Assembly: GCA_937996725.1 (NCBI GenBank) | Contig: CALKUR010000075.1 | Span: 1-21,783 of the forward strand | Origin: an uncultured Dechloromonas sp. | GTDB lineage: Bacteria > Pseudomonadota > Gammaproteobacteria > Burkholderiales > Rhodocyclaceae | Direction: 5' to 3' | DNA: 21,783 nt | Part shown: positions 1 through 7,854 of the stretch, one piece after another | Position numbering within the stretch: position 1 is the first letter of the stretch | Layout of the letters: each line of letters opens with the position of its first letter | Translations under genes and position numbers: made by a program | The notes under the pieces: model-generated | Seen by the model: only the letters and a program-made list of their open reading frames with translations | Database searches by the model: none | What the model was told of the DNA's origin: nothing

Positions 1-60
1 GAATACAACTCAGGCTATCAGGCCGGAAAGAAGTCTGCGACGACCAACTCCGGCAACTGA
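1..60 (+). CDS. C-terminal fragment of an unidentified protein (partial at window edge)
   Basis: Frame 1 is open from the window edge to TGA at 58-60 and gives the last 19 residues of a protein, a polar tail rich in Gly, Ser, Lys and Asn (ends TTNSGN). The strong hairpin terminator 17 bases downstream supports this as the true end of a plus-strand gene. No family can be assigned from so short a piece. Confidence 0.55.
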   Translation, partial: EYNSGYQAGKKSATTNSGN

Positions 61-77
61 TACTTCTGGCTTCAAAA

Positions 78-108
78 CAATGGGCACCCTAGAGTGCCCA
101 TTGTTTTT
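78..108 (+). terminator. Rho-independent terminator, probably bidirectional
   Basis: A 10-bp perfect stem (78-87 with 94-103, core GGGCAC/GTGCCC) and a 6-base loop are followed by five T (104-108). Four A precede the stem (74-77), so the minus-strand transcript also ends in a short U run. It sits between two converging genes: the plus-strand fragment ending at 60 and the minus-strand gene ending at 128. It probably terminates both. Confidence 0.85.
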
Positions 109-127
109 GGTTGAAAGCCAACTGACG

Positions 128-679
128 TTATTGACAGTACACATCACAATAACAATCCGGCGTGCAACATCGTGCAATATAGCCTGGATCCTGATCAGAC
201 AGGTTGGAACAAAACGGTGCAATCTCTTGCCCAGATGCATTCGCTTGCTGCAAGGCTTGCAAATCTGTGGGGGTCTGCGTCAAACAGTTCTGATAAATCT
301 CGTTCGCGATAGCTGTAGGCGTCACTGCCACACCCCTTAATGCCATATAGGCGGCCGATGTTTTTTGTTGTGCCGCACTTTGCAACAGGTATTTGGCCTG
401 TGGGTCTGCACTACGATTTCTAGAGAAAATCTGAATCGATTGCTGGTCAGCACGTTCACGTGCAATGATCTGGTCAGCATATGGATGCGAACACAGTCGC
501 ATATCCTGTCCTGAACAAGCTTCTAGCATGTTTGCACGTAGCTGAAGCCCCCACGCCGCTCTTTCGGTATTGGCATCGATGGTGCTCTGACAAAAGCTCT
601 GAATATCCACTGCGCCAAACGCCGCGGTGCAGCATAATGCTGCTACTAATGCAAATATTCGTTGCGACAATCTCGTCAA
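128..679 (-). CDS. Small secreted cysteine-rich protein, function unknown
   Basis: This is a 183-residue protein that I do not recognise. No ATG is available near the 5' end. I choose TTG at 679 because GAGGTG (691-686) lies 6 bases upstream and because it gives a compact signal peptide: basic start MTRLSQR, hydrophobic core, cut near AAFGA-VDIQ. An upstream TTG at 697 would give 189 residues with a poorer ribosome site. The mature part has ten cysteines, with a dense C-terminal pattern CCxxxCxCxxxC at about residues 171-182, suggesting disulfides in the periplasm or outside the cell, or metal binding. The middle is helical and rich in Gln and Ala. It is divergent from the histidine kinase gene and ends at the shared terminator, so it is a single-gene unit. 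Coding is well supported; function is open. Confidence 0.7.
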   Translation of the reverse strand: MTRLSQRIFALVAALCCTAAFGAVDIQSFCQSTIDANTERAAWGLQLRANMLEACSGQDMRLCSHPYADQIIARERADQQSIQIFSRNRSADPQAKYLLQSAAQQKTSAAYMALRGVAVTPTAIANEIYQNCLTQTPTDLQALQQANASGQEIAPFCSNLSDQDPGYIARCCTPDCYCDVYCQ

Positions 680-685
680 TTCAGC

Positions 686-691
686 CACCTC
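686..691 (-). promoter_or_regulatory. Ribosome binding site that sets the TTG start of the cysteine-rich protein
   Basis: GAGGTG on the minus strand lies 6 bases before TTG (679-677). It is the best Shine-Dalgarno match near the 5' end of this gene and puts the signal peptide in a normal position. Confidence 0.5.
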
Positions 692-736
692 ATTCAAGTA
701 AAATGGGCGTCTTACCTACCGCTATGCCCTGATGCT

Positions 737-2704
737 ATGTCCCCAAAGCTTTTATCACTGAAGAATAAAGAGAATACACTGATTCTCTTGTTCGGGGCGC
801 TGCTGGCGGTCATCATTATTGCCACATCTGTGGTATCTGCATTTTTTATGAGAGAAAACGCTCATGAAGAATGGGTAGCGAAGATTAATAGCCTGAGCTT
901 GGTTCTCACAGAGCAAACAAGTCAAACACTCTATTCCGCAAATGGGCTCTTAGAGCACATGCACAAGGAACTTTCCCAGTCGCAAATAGAGACAGAAAAA
1001 CATTATGTAGATTTCGTGAGCAAGGAATCACAGTACCGCTTTCTAACGCATGAGATCTCAGGCAACCCATTGATCACGGTTGCAGCATACCTTGACCGCG
1101 ACGGTCGAATTTTAAATTATTCGCGCAAATTCCCAGCGCCCGATATTAGCGTTCGTGACCGCGACTATTTTCTGCAACCGCTTACAACTTCAGGTAATGA
1201 AGTTTATTTTAGTGCCCCCGTCAAAAATCGGACTGATGATACTTGGGTCTTTTACCTCTCAAAAAAAGTCTTAAATAAGAGCGGTGAATTCTTAGGCATG
1301 GTAGTCGTTGGGATCTCGTCAGAAATTTTTTCGTCACTCTACAAAAATATCGTTTCTAACTTGGGAGCAGGCACATCGATTTCGCTTTACCGGAAAGATT
1401 TTACCTTGCTCTCACGTTGGCCTAATCCGGAAAACAAGCTTGCCCAGGTCGATAGCGATAGTCCTGCTGCAACGCTTATTCTGGGCCAACATCAAGCAAG
1501 CGGTGATACATCTGTCGAGATCCGTGGAGTCAAATCGTTTGTATCAGCTCGAGTCGTACGTGGCTACCCCTTTGTTGTGGTCGTCGAAGTTGCAGGCGGC
1601 GGATACGAACACAACTGGTTCGCGAATGAACGGTGGCTATGGATCTTGGGCGGATCGAGTTTATTGATTTTGGGCCTCAGTGTATATTTTCTAATTCGCT
1701 ACAACACCCGCCTACACCAAGAGCTTGATGAACGCCGTATTGCCCAAAGAGAACTGACTAAAGCCCACACCATGCTGGAAGGGAAAGTTCAAGAAAGAAC
1801 CCAAGAACTCACTAAAGAAATTACCGAGAGAAAAGAAGCTCAGGAAGAGCTGTCCCGCCTGAATAGCCACATTGCCGAGGTTTCTCACCGCGCTGGTATG
1901 GCAGAGGTTGCGAATAGTGTCATTCATAATGTTGGCAACGCATTGAATAGTGTAAACATTGGTGTGACGACTATGCGCCAGCACATACGGTCAAGCCCAT
2001 TAACGTTACTGCCAAAGATTGCAGACCTCATCAATGAGCACAAGGATCATCTTGCCGCGTTTCTAACGCAAAACGAAAAAGGGGAGAAACTTCCCCGCTT
2101 AATCGAGATGCTTTCTGATCAGTGGAAGATTGAGAACGCAACACTGATGACAGAAACAGATCGATTGCAAGAGAGCGTAGATCACATCAGGCAAATTGTG
2201 AACCGCCAACAATCACTGAGTGGCACGCTTGGCGTTGACGAGCACATCAAAATCTCTGATCTGATCGCGAATTGTCTCAATCTTTATGTCACCAACTTCA
2301 AAAACGCTGGCGTCATTGTTTCTTTGAACAATGAACCAGACCTCGAGTGGAATGGAGACAAGAATAAACTGTCGCAAATTCTTCTGAATCTGATTATGAA
2401 TTCGGAAGAATCGCTCGTTGCCTGCGAAAACACGCCAAAAACACTTAAGGTTTCAAGCTTAAAGAACGAGCACGGAATCCAGATCGAGGTCGCAGACAAT
2501 GGGCTTGGAATAGAACCAGATGCCCTCAAGAAGATGTTCAGCTATGGCTTTACGACCAAACCACAGGGGCATGGCTTAGGGCTTCATGCCAGCGCGATTG
2601 CTGCCAATGAACTCGGTGGTAACCTGCAAGCATTCAGCGCAGGACGTAACCAAGGTGCGGTTTTTGTACTAACATTGCCCGAGAAAAGCGATAGCACAGA
2701 ATGA
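737..2704 (+). CDS. Membrane sensor histidine kinase with extracytoplasmic sensor domain
   Basis: This is a 655-residue two-component sensor. A first membrane helix (about 13-37) and a second (about 300-321) flank a large periplasmic region of dCache/PDC type (about 42-290, with the typical DRDYF segment at 141-145). A coiled coil follows (about 325-380). The phosphoacceptor region has His397 in VIHNVGNALNSV, a variant of the usual HEINNPL box found in one kinase subgroup. The ATP-binding domain shows the N box (NLIMNSEES, about 551), G1 (DNGLGIEPD, 587), F region (FSYGFTTK) and G2 (GHGLGL, 611-616), so it should be active. ATG at 737 is chosen; a TTG at 662 would add 25 residues of unlikely sequence. 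No clear ribosome site precedes it. TAAAAT at 699-704 is a possible -10 box without a good -35. The stop overlaps the next start (ATGA), so kinase and regulator are translationally coupled. The ligand cannot be read from sequence. Confidence 0.9.
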   Translation: MSPKLLSLKNKENTLILLFGALLAVIIIATSVVSAFFMRENAHEEWVAKINSLSLVLTEQTSQTLYSANGLLEHMHKELSQSQIETEKHYVDFVSKESQYRFLTHEISGNPLITVAAYLDRDGRILNYSRKFPAPDISVRDRDYFLQPLTTSGNEVYFSAPVKNRTDDTWVFYLSKKVLNKSGEFLGMVVVGISSEIFSSLYKNIVSNLGAGTSISLYRKDFTLLSRWPNPENKLAQVDSDSPAATLILGQHQASGDTSVEIRGVKSFVSARVVRGYPFVVVVEVAGGGYEHNWFANERWLWILGGSSLLILGLSVYFLIRYNTRLHQELDERRIAQRELTKAHTMLEGKVQERTQELTKEITERKEAQEELSRLNSHIAEVSHRAGMAEVANSVIHNVGNALNSVNIGVTTMRQHIRSSPLTLLPKIADLINEHKDHLAAFLTQNEKGEKLPRLIEMLSDQWKIENATLMTETDRLQESVDHIRQIVNRQQSLSGTLGVDEHIKISDLIANCLNLYVTNFKNAGVIVSLNNEPDLEWNGDKNKLSQILLNLIMNSEESLVACENTPKTLKVSSLKNEHGIQIEVADNGLGIEPDALKKMFSYGFTTKPQGHGLGLHASAIAANELGGNLQAFSAGRNQGAVFVLTLPEKSDSTE

Positions 2705-4182
2705 ATGCCTCGACACTTACTGAACGCCTGATCATAAAATCCAAGATTTTGGTTGTCGACGACAACCCGGCTATCTATGATGATTTCTGTAAGGTTTTAG
2801 CCAATACAAGTGCCCCTCCGGAAGAGCTTGTATCCCTCACGTCCGCGATTTTTGGTGGCACGGACTCCTACGAAAAGCCGCATCAGTATCAGATAGATTT
2901 TGCACAACGCGGCCAGGATGGCGTCAAAATGGTGCGGGCTGCCGCTACAACCGACGAACCGTATGCGATTGCATTCGTTGACATGCGTATGCCCAATGGT
3001 TGGAACGGGCTAGAAACAGCGCAAAACCTTTGGTTAGCCGAACCCTGCCTGCAAATCGTACTTTGCACCGCTTATTCCGATTACTCCTGGGATGAAATCA
3101 AATCCCGTCTTGCCCGATCTGATCGCTTTCTGATTCTTAAAAAGCCCTTTGAAAGTATCGAGGTCAAGCAAATTGTTGACACTTTAATTGCGCGTCAAGC
3201 TGCAGAAGACTCACTCTCGCAGAGCCGCAATCAATTGCAGAAGGCCCTCAAAGTCGCGCGCATTGGTCATTACGTGATGGATCCTGAGGGTGCTTCGCTT
3301 GTTCGTTCAGAGTCTCTAAACGAAATTTTCGAAATGGATCCAAGCTTACCGATGACACTGAAGTCTTTTACTGCAAGGATTGCCCCCGAATATCAAAAAC
3401 GCTTTCTCACAGAGATTCAACAGAGTCGTGAGCACCGCAAGTCATTTGAACTGGTCTGTAAATTCAGCAAGGGTGAGTGGGGCCAATATGCCTGGTGCAT
3501 TGCCGGCGGCCACTGGGAGTTTGAAGAGGATCTGGTACCAATCAGTTTTCTAGGGACATTGCACGACATTACCGAGGTTCACGAGCTACAGAATCAACTG
3601 AGCATCATGGAAGCATGTGTTGCTCAGGCGAATGAAGCCATTTTGATTACTGATGCCACGCCGCGTGATTGTGGTGGCCCCAAAATCGTCTACGCCAACC
3701 GAATTTTTGAGAACAAGACAGGCTATTCGAAAGAATACGCCATCGGCAAGCCGATCGATATTTTATTCGGGCCAAAAACGGGAACCAAAACAGAAAGCCT
3801 GGTCAATCACACCATTCAAGCCAAAGAGCCTTCTCGATTTGAAATGCTTTGCTACGACGCAAGTAAGCACCACCCCTTCTGGACCGATAATAACTTATCG
3901 CCGATTCGTAATAGCGAGGACGTGGTGACGCATTGGCTCTGGACGCAGCGGGATATTAGCGACCATAAGGCAAGCCTAGACCTTTTAACCGATAAGGAAT
4001 ACAAGGTGGTCATGGCTGTTTCGCGCAATAGTGAAACGACACTGCGAGATATAGCCGACAGCATGCATATCAGCGAACACACCTTACGGAACCACTTGGC
4101 ATCAATCTATGACAAGCTTGGCTTAAAGAACCGTCTCGAACTTTATGTCTTTTGCAGCAAGTTTCTAGACGATCATCAGTAA
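2701..4182 (+). CDS. Response regulator: receiver, two PAS-like domains, LuxR-type DNA-binding domain
   Basis: This 493-residue cytoplasmic regulator is the partner of the kinase just upstream (4-base overlap). The receiver domain has acidic Asp20-Asp21, phosphoacceptor Asp94 in FVDMRMP, Thr123 and Lys148 in KKPF. It is longer than usual: about 30 extra residues lie between the first helix and the second strand (about 35-65). A PAS-like segment (about 180-295) ends with a PAC-like GTLHDITEVHE, and a second, clearer PAS domain spans about 302-425 (ITDAT, YANRIFENKTGYS, WTQRDISDHK). The C-terminal 427-490 is a LuxR/NarL-type helix-turn-helix (LTDKEYKVVMAV, ADSMHISEHTLRNHLASIYDKLG). It probably binds DNA as a dimer once phosphorylated. 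PAS domains between receiver and HTH suggest a second input. Targets are unknown; the pilus cluster next door is only a candidate. Confidence 0.9.
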   Translation: MNASTLTERLIIKSKILVVDDNPAIYDDFCKVLANTSAPPEELVSLTSAIFGGTDSYEKPHQYQIDFAQRGQDGVKMVRAAATTDEPYAIAFVDMRMPNGWNGLETAQNLWLAEPCLQIVLCTAYSDYSWDEIKSRLARSDRFLILKKPFESIEVKQIVDTLIARQAAEDSLSQSRNQLQKALKVARIGHYVMDPEGASLVRSESLNEIFEMDPSLPMTLKSFTARIAPEYQKRFLTEIQQSREHRKSFELVCKFSKGEWGQYAWCIAGGHWEFEEDLVPISFLGTLHDITEVHELQNQLSIMEACVAQANEAILITDATPRDCGGPKIVYANRIFENKTGYSKEYAIGKPIDILFGPKTGTKTESLVNHTIQAKEPSRFEMLCYDASKHHPFWTDNNLSPIRNSEDVVTHWLWTQRDISDHKASLDLLTDKEYKVVMAVSRNSETTLRDIADSMHISEHTLRNHLASIYDKLGLKNRLELYVFCSKFLDDHQ

Positions 4183-4188
4183 CAATAT

Positions 4189-4794
4189 TTAGTCGTAACG
4201 ATACCTGCCCCGCCAAACGGCTAGCACCATATTCGGATAAACGTTTGAGCCAAGACTACCGTTATAGCGGGCGAGCGCACGCTCTATATTATTATTTTCA
4301 ATATCAAGGTAGTGGCGCAAGATTATGCAGCCATAACGTAGATTCGTTTGCATTTCAAACAGGGAATCCGACTGCGAACCAATCAAAGCCTTCCAGAAAG
4401 GCATCACCTGCATCAAACCTGAAGCTCCAACAGGTGACAAAGCGAATCGGTTAAACCCGCTCTCGACCTCTATCACGGCTAGAACAAGGTCGGGGTCAAG
4501 TTGATAACGGGTTGACTCGTAGTGAATCATGCGCAGCATCTCCCGCCGCTGTCGATCGTTGGTAATACGCTTCGGGATTGAACCAGATTGCCGGCTAATC
4601 CAGTTCACTGCATGCAGTGGATCTCGAAATGAATTAATGTTGTAGCCAGATTGCATCATTTGACGTAGTTCCTGGCGATTCGACCAAGACATAGCTTCGT
4701 ACTGCTGCACCCCCGCGTTAGCAAAGGCACTGGTTTGCACAAGAACCAAAATTGCCAGGCCACGGATAAGCAGCGCTACGTTTAAATACGCCAT
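4189..4794 (-). CDS. Lytic transglycosylase (SLT domain) at the end of the pilus cluster
   Basis: This 201-residue exported muramidase-like enzyme cleaves the glycan strands of peptidoglycan. A signal sequence covers about 1-26 (hydrophobic, ends SAFANA). The SLT domain spans about 90-195, with catalytic Glu111 in VESGFN, then GASGLMQVMP (123-132) and YNGS (177-180), the classic order for this family. ATG at 4794 is preferred over an upstream in-frame start at 4851, because AGGTGG lies 5 bases before it and it begins 1 base after the pilC stop. It is the last gene of the minus-strand cluster, so its likely job is opening the cell wall for secretin or pilus assembly, as VirB1-type enzymes do for type IV secretion. 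That link is inferred from position only. Its stop faces the response regulator stop, 6 bases apart. Confidence 0.88.
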   Translation of the reverse strand: MAYLNVALLIRGLAILVLVQTSAFANAGVQQYEAMSWSNRQELRQMMQSGYNINSFRDPLHAVNWISRQSGSIPKRITNDRQRREMLRMIHYESTRYQLDPDLVLAVIEVESGFNRFALSPVGASGLMQVMPFWKALIGSQSDSLFEMQTNLRYGCIILRHYLDIENNNIERALARYNGSLGSNVYPNMVLAVWRGRYRYD

Positions 4795-4795
4795 C

Positions 4796-6043
4796 TCAAC
4801 CACCTGTAACCACCTGCCCCATCTTAAATATGGGCAAATACATGGCAACAAGAATAAAGCCGATCACGCATCCCAGAAATACGATCATTAATGGCTCCAT
4901 CATCTGGGATAGCTTTTCTACAGATGAATCGAACTCCTCCTCAAAATAGCTACTAATCGTTTCTAGCATCTCCGTCATATTCCCTGTCTGCTCACCTACA
5001 GAGACCAGTTGCGAAAAAGTCGGTGGGAAGTAACTGACCTGCGCAAGAAGTTTCGATAGGGGCTCCCCAGAAAAAACACCGCGTTTAGCAGTTTGGACCG
5101 ATTCGCGAATCACTTCATTACGTGTGGATTCCGCAGTAATATCAAGGGCTTCAATCACTTGCACCCCAGCGCCAGACAAGTTGCCATAAACCATTGAAAT
5201 CTGTGCGAGGTTTGAGTTTAAGATTAACTCGCCAAACAGTGGTGCTTTGAGAAGCAACTGATGCCATTTCTTGCGGAATTCCAAACTCCGACGGAGTACT
5301 TGCTTGAAGATAATCGTTCCTCCGATCAGTGTGGCAAGCAATAACCCACCGCCATAAGGATCGCGAACAAAATTACTCACGGAAAGCACCATCATCGTTG
5401 GCGCGGGCAGTTGCGCCCCGATACTGGCAAACATCTGGGCAAAGACCGGCACGACAAAAACCATCATAATGGCCACAACGACGGCAGCTACTAGTAATAA
5501 TATGCTCGGGTACATCATGGCGCTTTTAATGCTTTTCCGGATACGGATGGTCTTTCGGATATTTGCGACTAGCTTATCCAGAAATGTATCCAGTCGCCCA
5601 GATGTTTCTCCAGCGCGGACCATGTTGACGTAAATTGGATCGAAAATTTCCGGATGCATCGCCAACGCTTCAGAAAAGTTTTTGCCAGACTCTACGTTGT
5701 GATAAATCTGATCAAAAGCTTGTTTAAGCGCAGGACTTTCTGTCTGATCTCGGACCATTGCCAACGACGGCAAAATTGCCAATCCGGATCGCATCATCGT
5801 TGCCAGCTTTTTCGTTCCAAGCATGACATGCTTGAGATTCACTTTGCGTCTAAAACGAAATAGCGTTTTAATGTCAAAATTACGCCATTTAGCAGCGCTT
5901 GCGTGGGCTTGAGCACGCACAAGACTCGTAATGATGACGCCATCGATCTTCAGCTTATGCGCAGCCTCATCTCTTGTCAGCGCCGTCACAGACCCTGACA
6001 AATATTGCTTATTACGAATCCCCTTCCACTCAAAATCTGGCAT
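4796..6043 (-). CDS. pilC: Type IV pilus inner-membrane platform protein (PilC/MshG/GspF family)
   Basis: This 415-residue polytopic membrane protein is the platform on which the assembly and retraction motors act. It opens with the family start FEWKG and carries two T2SSF repeats: one at about 75-200 (ATMMRSGLAILPSLAMV, VNMVRAGETSGRLD) and one at about 275-403 (YGNLSGAGVQVIEALD, SVGEQTGNMTEML). Membrane helices lie near 177-201, 231-246 and 383-403. It ends MYLPIFKMGQVV, as in PilC and MshG. Length is normal. It starts 4 bases after pilB stops and ends 1 base before the transglycosylase, so it sits in a tight operon. Sequence alone does not separate PilC from MshG; the neighbours make a pilus role much likelier than type II secretion. 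Confidence 0.93.
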   Translation of the reverse strand: MPDFEWKGIRNKQYLSGSVTALTRDEAAHKLKIDGVIITSLVRAQAHASAAKWRNFDIKTLFRFRRKVNLKHVMLGTKKLATMMRSGLAILPSLAMVRDQTESPALKQAFDQIYHNVESGKNFSEALAMHPEIFDPIYVNMVRAGETSGRLDTFLDKLVANIRKTIRIRKSIKSAMMYPSILLLVAAVVVAIMMVFVVPVFAQMFASIGAQLPAPTMMVLSVSNFVRDPYGGGLLLATLIGGTIIFKQVLRRSLEFRKKWHQLLLKAPLFGELILNSNLAQISMVYGNLSGAGVQVIEALDITAESTRNEVIRESVQTAKRGVFSGEPLSKLLAQVSYFPPTFSQLVSVGEQTGNMTEMLETISSYFEEEFDSSVEKLSQMMEPLMIVFLGCVIGFILVAMYLPIFKMGQVVTGG

Positions 6044-6047
6044 GGCA

Positions 6048-7853
6048 TTAGTTGAATATGAGATTATTTTGATATTCTTCGATTGTCAGAACACCCTCAC
6101 AAATCATATCTCGACCAATCATTTGCATTGTTCTGAAACCTGTGCGCTCCGCAATCGACCTTAAATCACGGCGATCTTCCGCAATGATTGCTGCACGCAT
6201 CTCCTCGTTAATTCGCAAGACTTCATAGACGCCTTGCCGACCTTTGTATCCTGTTTGATTACAGTGTTCACAGCCGGCACCATGAAATGGATTTACAGAA
6301 GCTGCTTGCTCATCGGTGAAACCCAAATTCATCAGAATAGCCTTGTGATCTCCGGGCTGGGGCTCCTTGCAATGGCTACAAATTCTTCTGGCCAGTCGCT
6401 GTGCCACAACCAACGTCAACGCAGCGCCAATTAAGTACCCTGGAATACCCATATTAATCAGCCGCACGATGGTACTAATAGCATCATTGGCGTGTAGTGT
6501 TGATAAGACCAAATGGCCAGTTAGCGCTGCTTTAATCGAAATGTCAGCGGTATCTTTATCGCGGATCTCACCCACCAAAATGACTTCCGGATCCTGGCGC
6601 AGAAAAGAGCGCAGTGCTGATGCAAAGGTCAAACCGATATCATCACGTATCTGGACTTGCCCTACCCCATCCATAGTAAATTCAACAGGATCTTCGGCCG
6701 TCAGAATATTGACACCAGGCTTATTCAAACGTCGGATCGCACCGTAAAGCGTGGTAGATTTCCCTGAACCTGTTGGCCCAGTGACAAGAATCATGCCTTG
6801 AGAGGCTTCCAATGAAGCAATAACATCCTTATATTCCTTCTCTGGAAAACCAAGCTTATCAAGATCGAAAGAAATCCCGCCGCGATCTAGAATCCGCATG
6901 ACGATGCGTTCACCAAATACCGTCGGCAAGACGGAAACACGCAGGTCTACATCCCGGCCATCCTGCAATGTCATTGTGATGGCTCCATCTTGGGGCAAAC
7001 GACGTTCAGAGATATCTAACTCGGCCATAATTTTTATCCGAGTAGAGACTGCCGGATAGTTTCCAAACAAAAATGATGCCACCGACTTTCGTTCTTCAAG
7101 CACGCCATCAATCCGATAGCGTGTTACAGCCCGATCCTTATAGTTCTCGATGTGAATATCACTAGCACCTTGCTTAATGGCGGCCATGATCAAATCATTC
7201 ACAAAACTGATGACCTGCTTGCCCTGACCTGAATCCAAATCAGCTTGAATATCTTGCGTATTTTTTGTCCCGGCTTTTCCCGAACCAAGACCCGCAGCAT
7301 GGCTACTTTCATTTCGCTTGAGTTGTTGCGATTCCTTCATAAGTTGTACCGCCGCAGGCGTACTGGCTTCGGCAAGGACTTTGATACTTCCTGACGCATT
7401 ACGGCTTGGGGTGTCCTCCAAATCCCCTAATAGCAAGCCCATCTCGGCGGGCGAAATGACATAAGCCGCAATATCTTTGCCGACAATCAAACGTACGCTA
7501 CTTAAGCTGCGCAATGCACTGGGCTCGGCCAATGCGACTGAAACCCGGTTTTCAGAGTCTTCAAAAGGAATAATCCTATTTTCTCGCGAAAAATTAGGGG
7601 GTATGACATTGCTGTAGGTCTGGGCCTTACGACGTACATCATCTATGCTGGCTTTAGGTAGATCAAGATAAGAAGAAACCAGTTCCTTTACAGCGCCATC
7701 TTCAATGGAACCGTTATCTACCAGAATGTTGTAGACAGAAAGCCCGCTAGCACGACTAAGCATTTCTGCACTCTTGTAACGCACCAAGTCAACCAGCCCC
7801 CTGTCGAGACAGAATCGGGCAGTTTCCTGTAAGGGATCGAGATTATCTGCCAT
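6048..7853 (-). CDS. pilB: Type IV pilus assembly ATPase (PilB/MshE/GspE family)
   Basis: This 601-residue cytoplasmic hexameric ATPase powers pilus extension. The N-terminal 20-145 is a T2SSE_N-like domain. A Lys/Ser/Gly-rich stretch (about 150-210) links it to the motor domain, which makes the protein slightly longer than usual PilB. The motor has Walker A GPTGSGKST (359-367), the Asp box around AEDPVEFT (386-393), Walker B LRQDPEVILVGEIRD (418-432), the His box STLHAND (451-457) and a zinc-binding tetracysteine (C492, C495, C528, C531) that marks assembly ATPases and is absent from PilT. The N-domain has one LVxxGxI-type element (about 44-50) but not the RLG start or the final Gln of the c-di-GMP-binding MshEN motif. 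It is separated by 1 base from the secretin gene upstream and 4 bases from pilC downstream. Confidence 0.95.
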   Translation of the reverse strand: MADNLDPLQETARFCLDRGLVDLVRYKSAEMLSRASGLSVYNILVDNGSIEDGAVKELVSSYLDLPKASIDDVRRKAQTYSNVIPPNFSRENRIIPFEDSENRVSVALAEPSALRSLSSVRLIVGKDIAAYVISPAEMGLLLGDLEDTPSRNASGSIKVLAEASTPAAVQLMKESQQLKRNESSHAAGLGSGKAGTKNTQDIQADLDSGQGKQVISFVNDLIMAAIKQGASDIHIENYKDRAVTRYRIDGVLEERKSVASFLFGNYPAVSTRIKIMAELDISERRLPQDGAITMTLQDGRDVDLRVSVLPTVFGERIVMRILDRGGISFDLDKLGFPEKEYKDVIASLEASQGMILVTGPTGSGKSTTLYGAIRRLNKPGVNILTAEDPVEFTMDGVGQVQIRDDIGLTFASALRSFLRQDPEVILVGEIRDKDTADISIKAALTGHLVLSTLHANDAISTIVRLINMGIPGYLIGAALTLVVAQRLARRICSHCKEPQPGDHKAILMNLGFTDEQAASVNPFHGAGCEHCNQTGYKGRQGVYEVLRINEEMRAAIIAEDRRDLRSIAERTGFRTMQMIGRDMICEGVLTIEEYQNNLIFN

Positions 7854-7854
7854 T

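Noticed and set aside
662..736. Longer start (TTG at 662) for the histidine kinase
   Set aside because: It would add 25 residues unlike a membrane sensor N-terminus and overlap the start of the divergent gene. ATG at 737 places the membrane helix normally.
1308..1667. 119-codon open frame inside the histidine kinase gene
   Set aside because: Overlaps the sensor domain in another frame; no signal or domain visible.
6367..6747. 126-codon open frame on the plus strand
   Set aside because: Antisense to the Walker A/B region of pilB, where motif-rich codons keep the opposite frame open.
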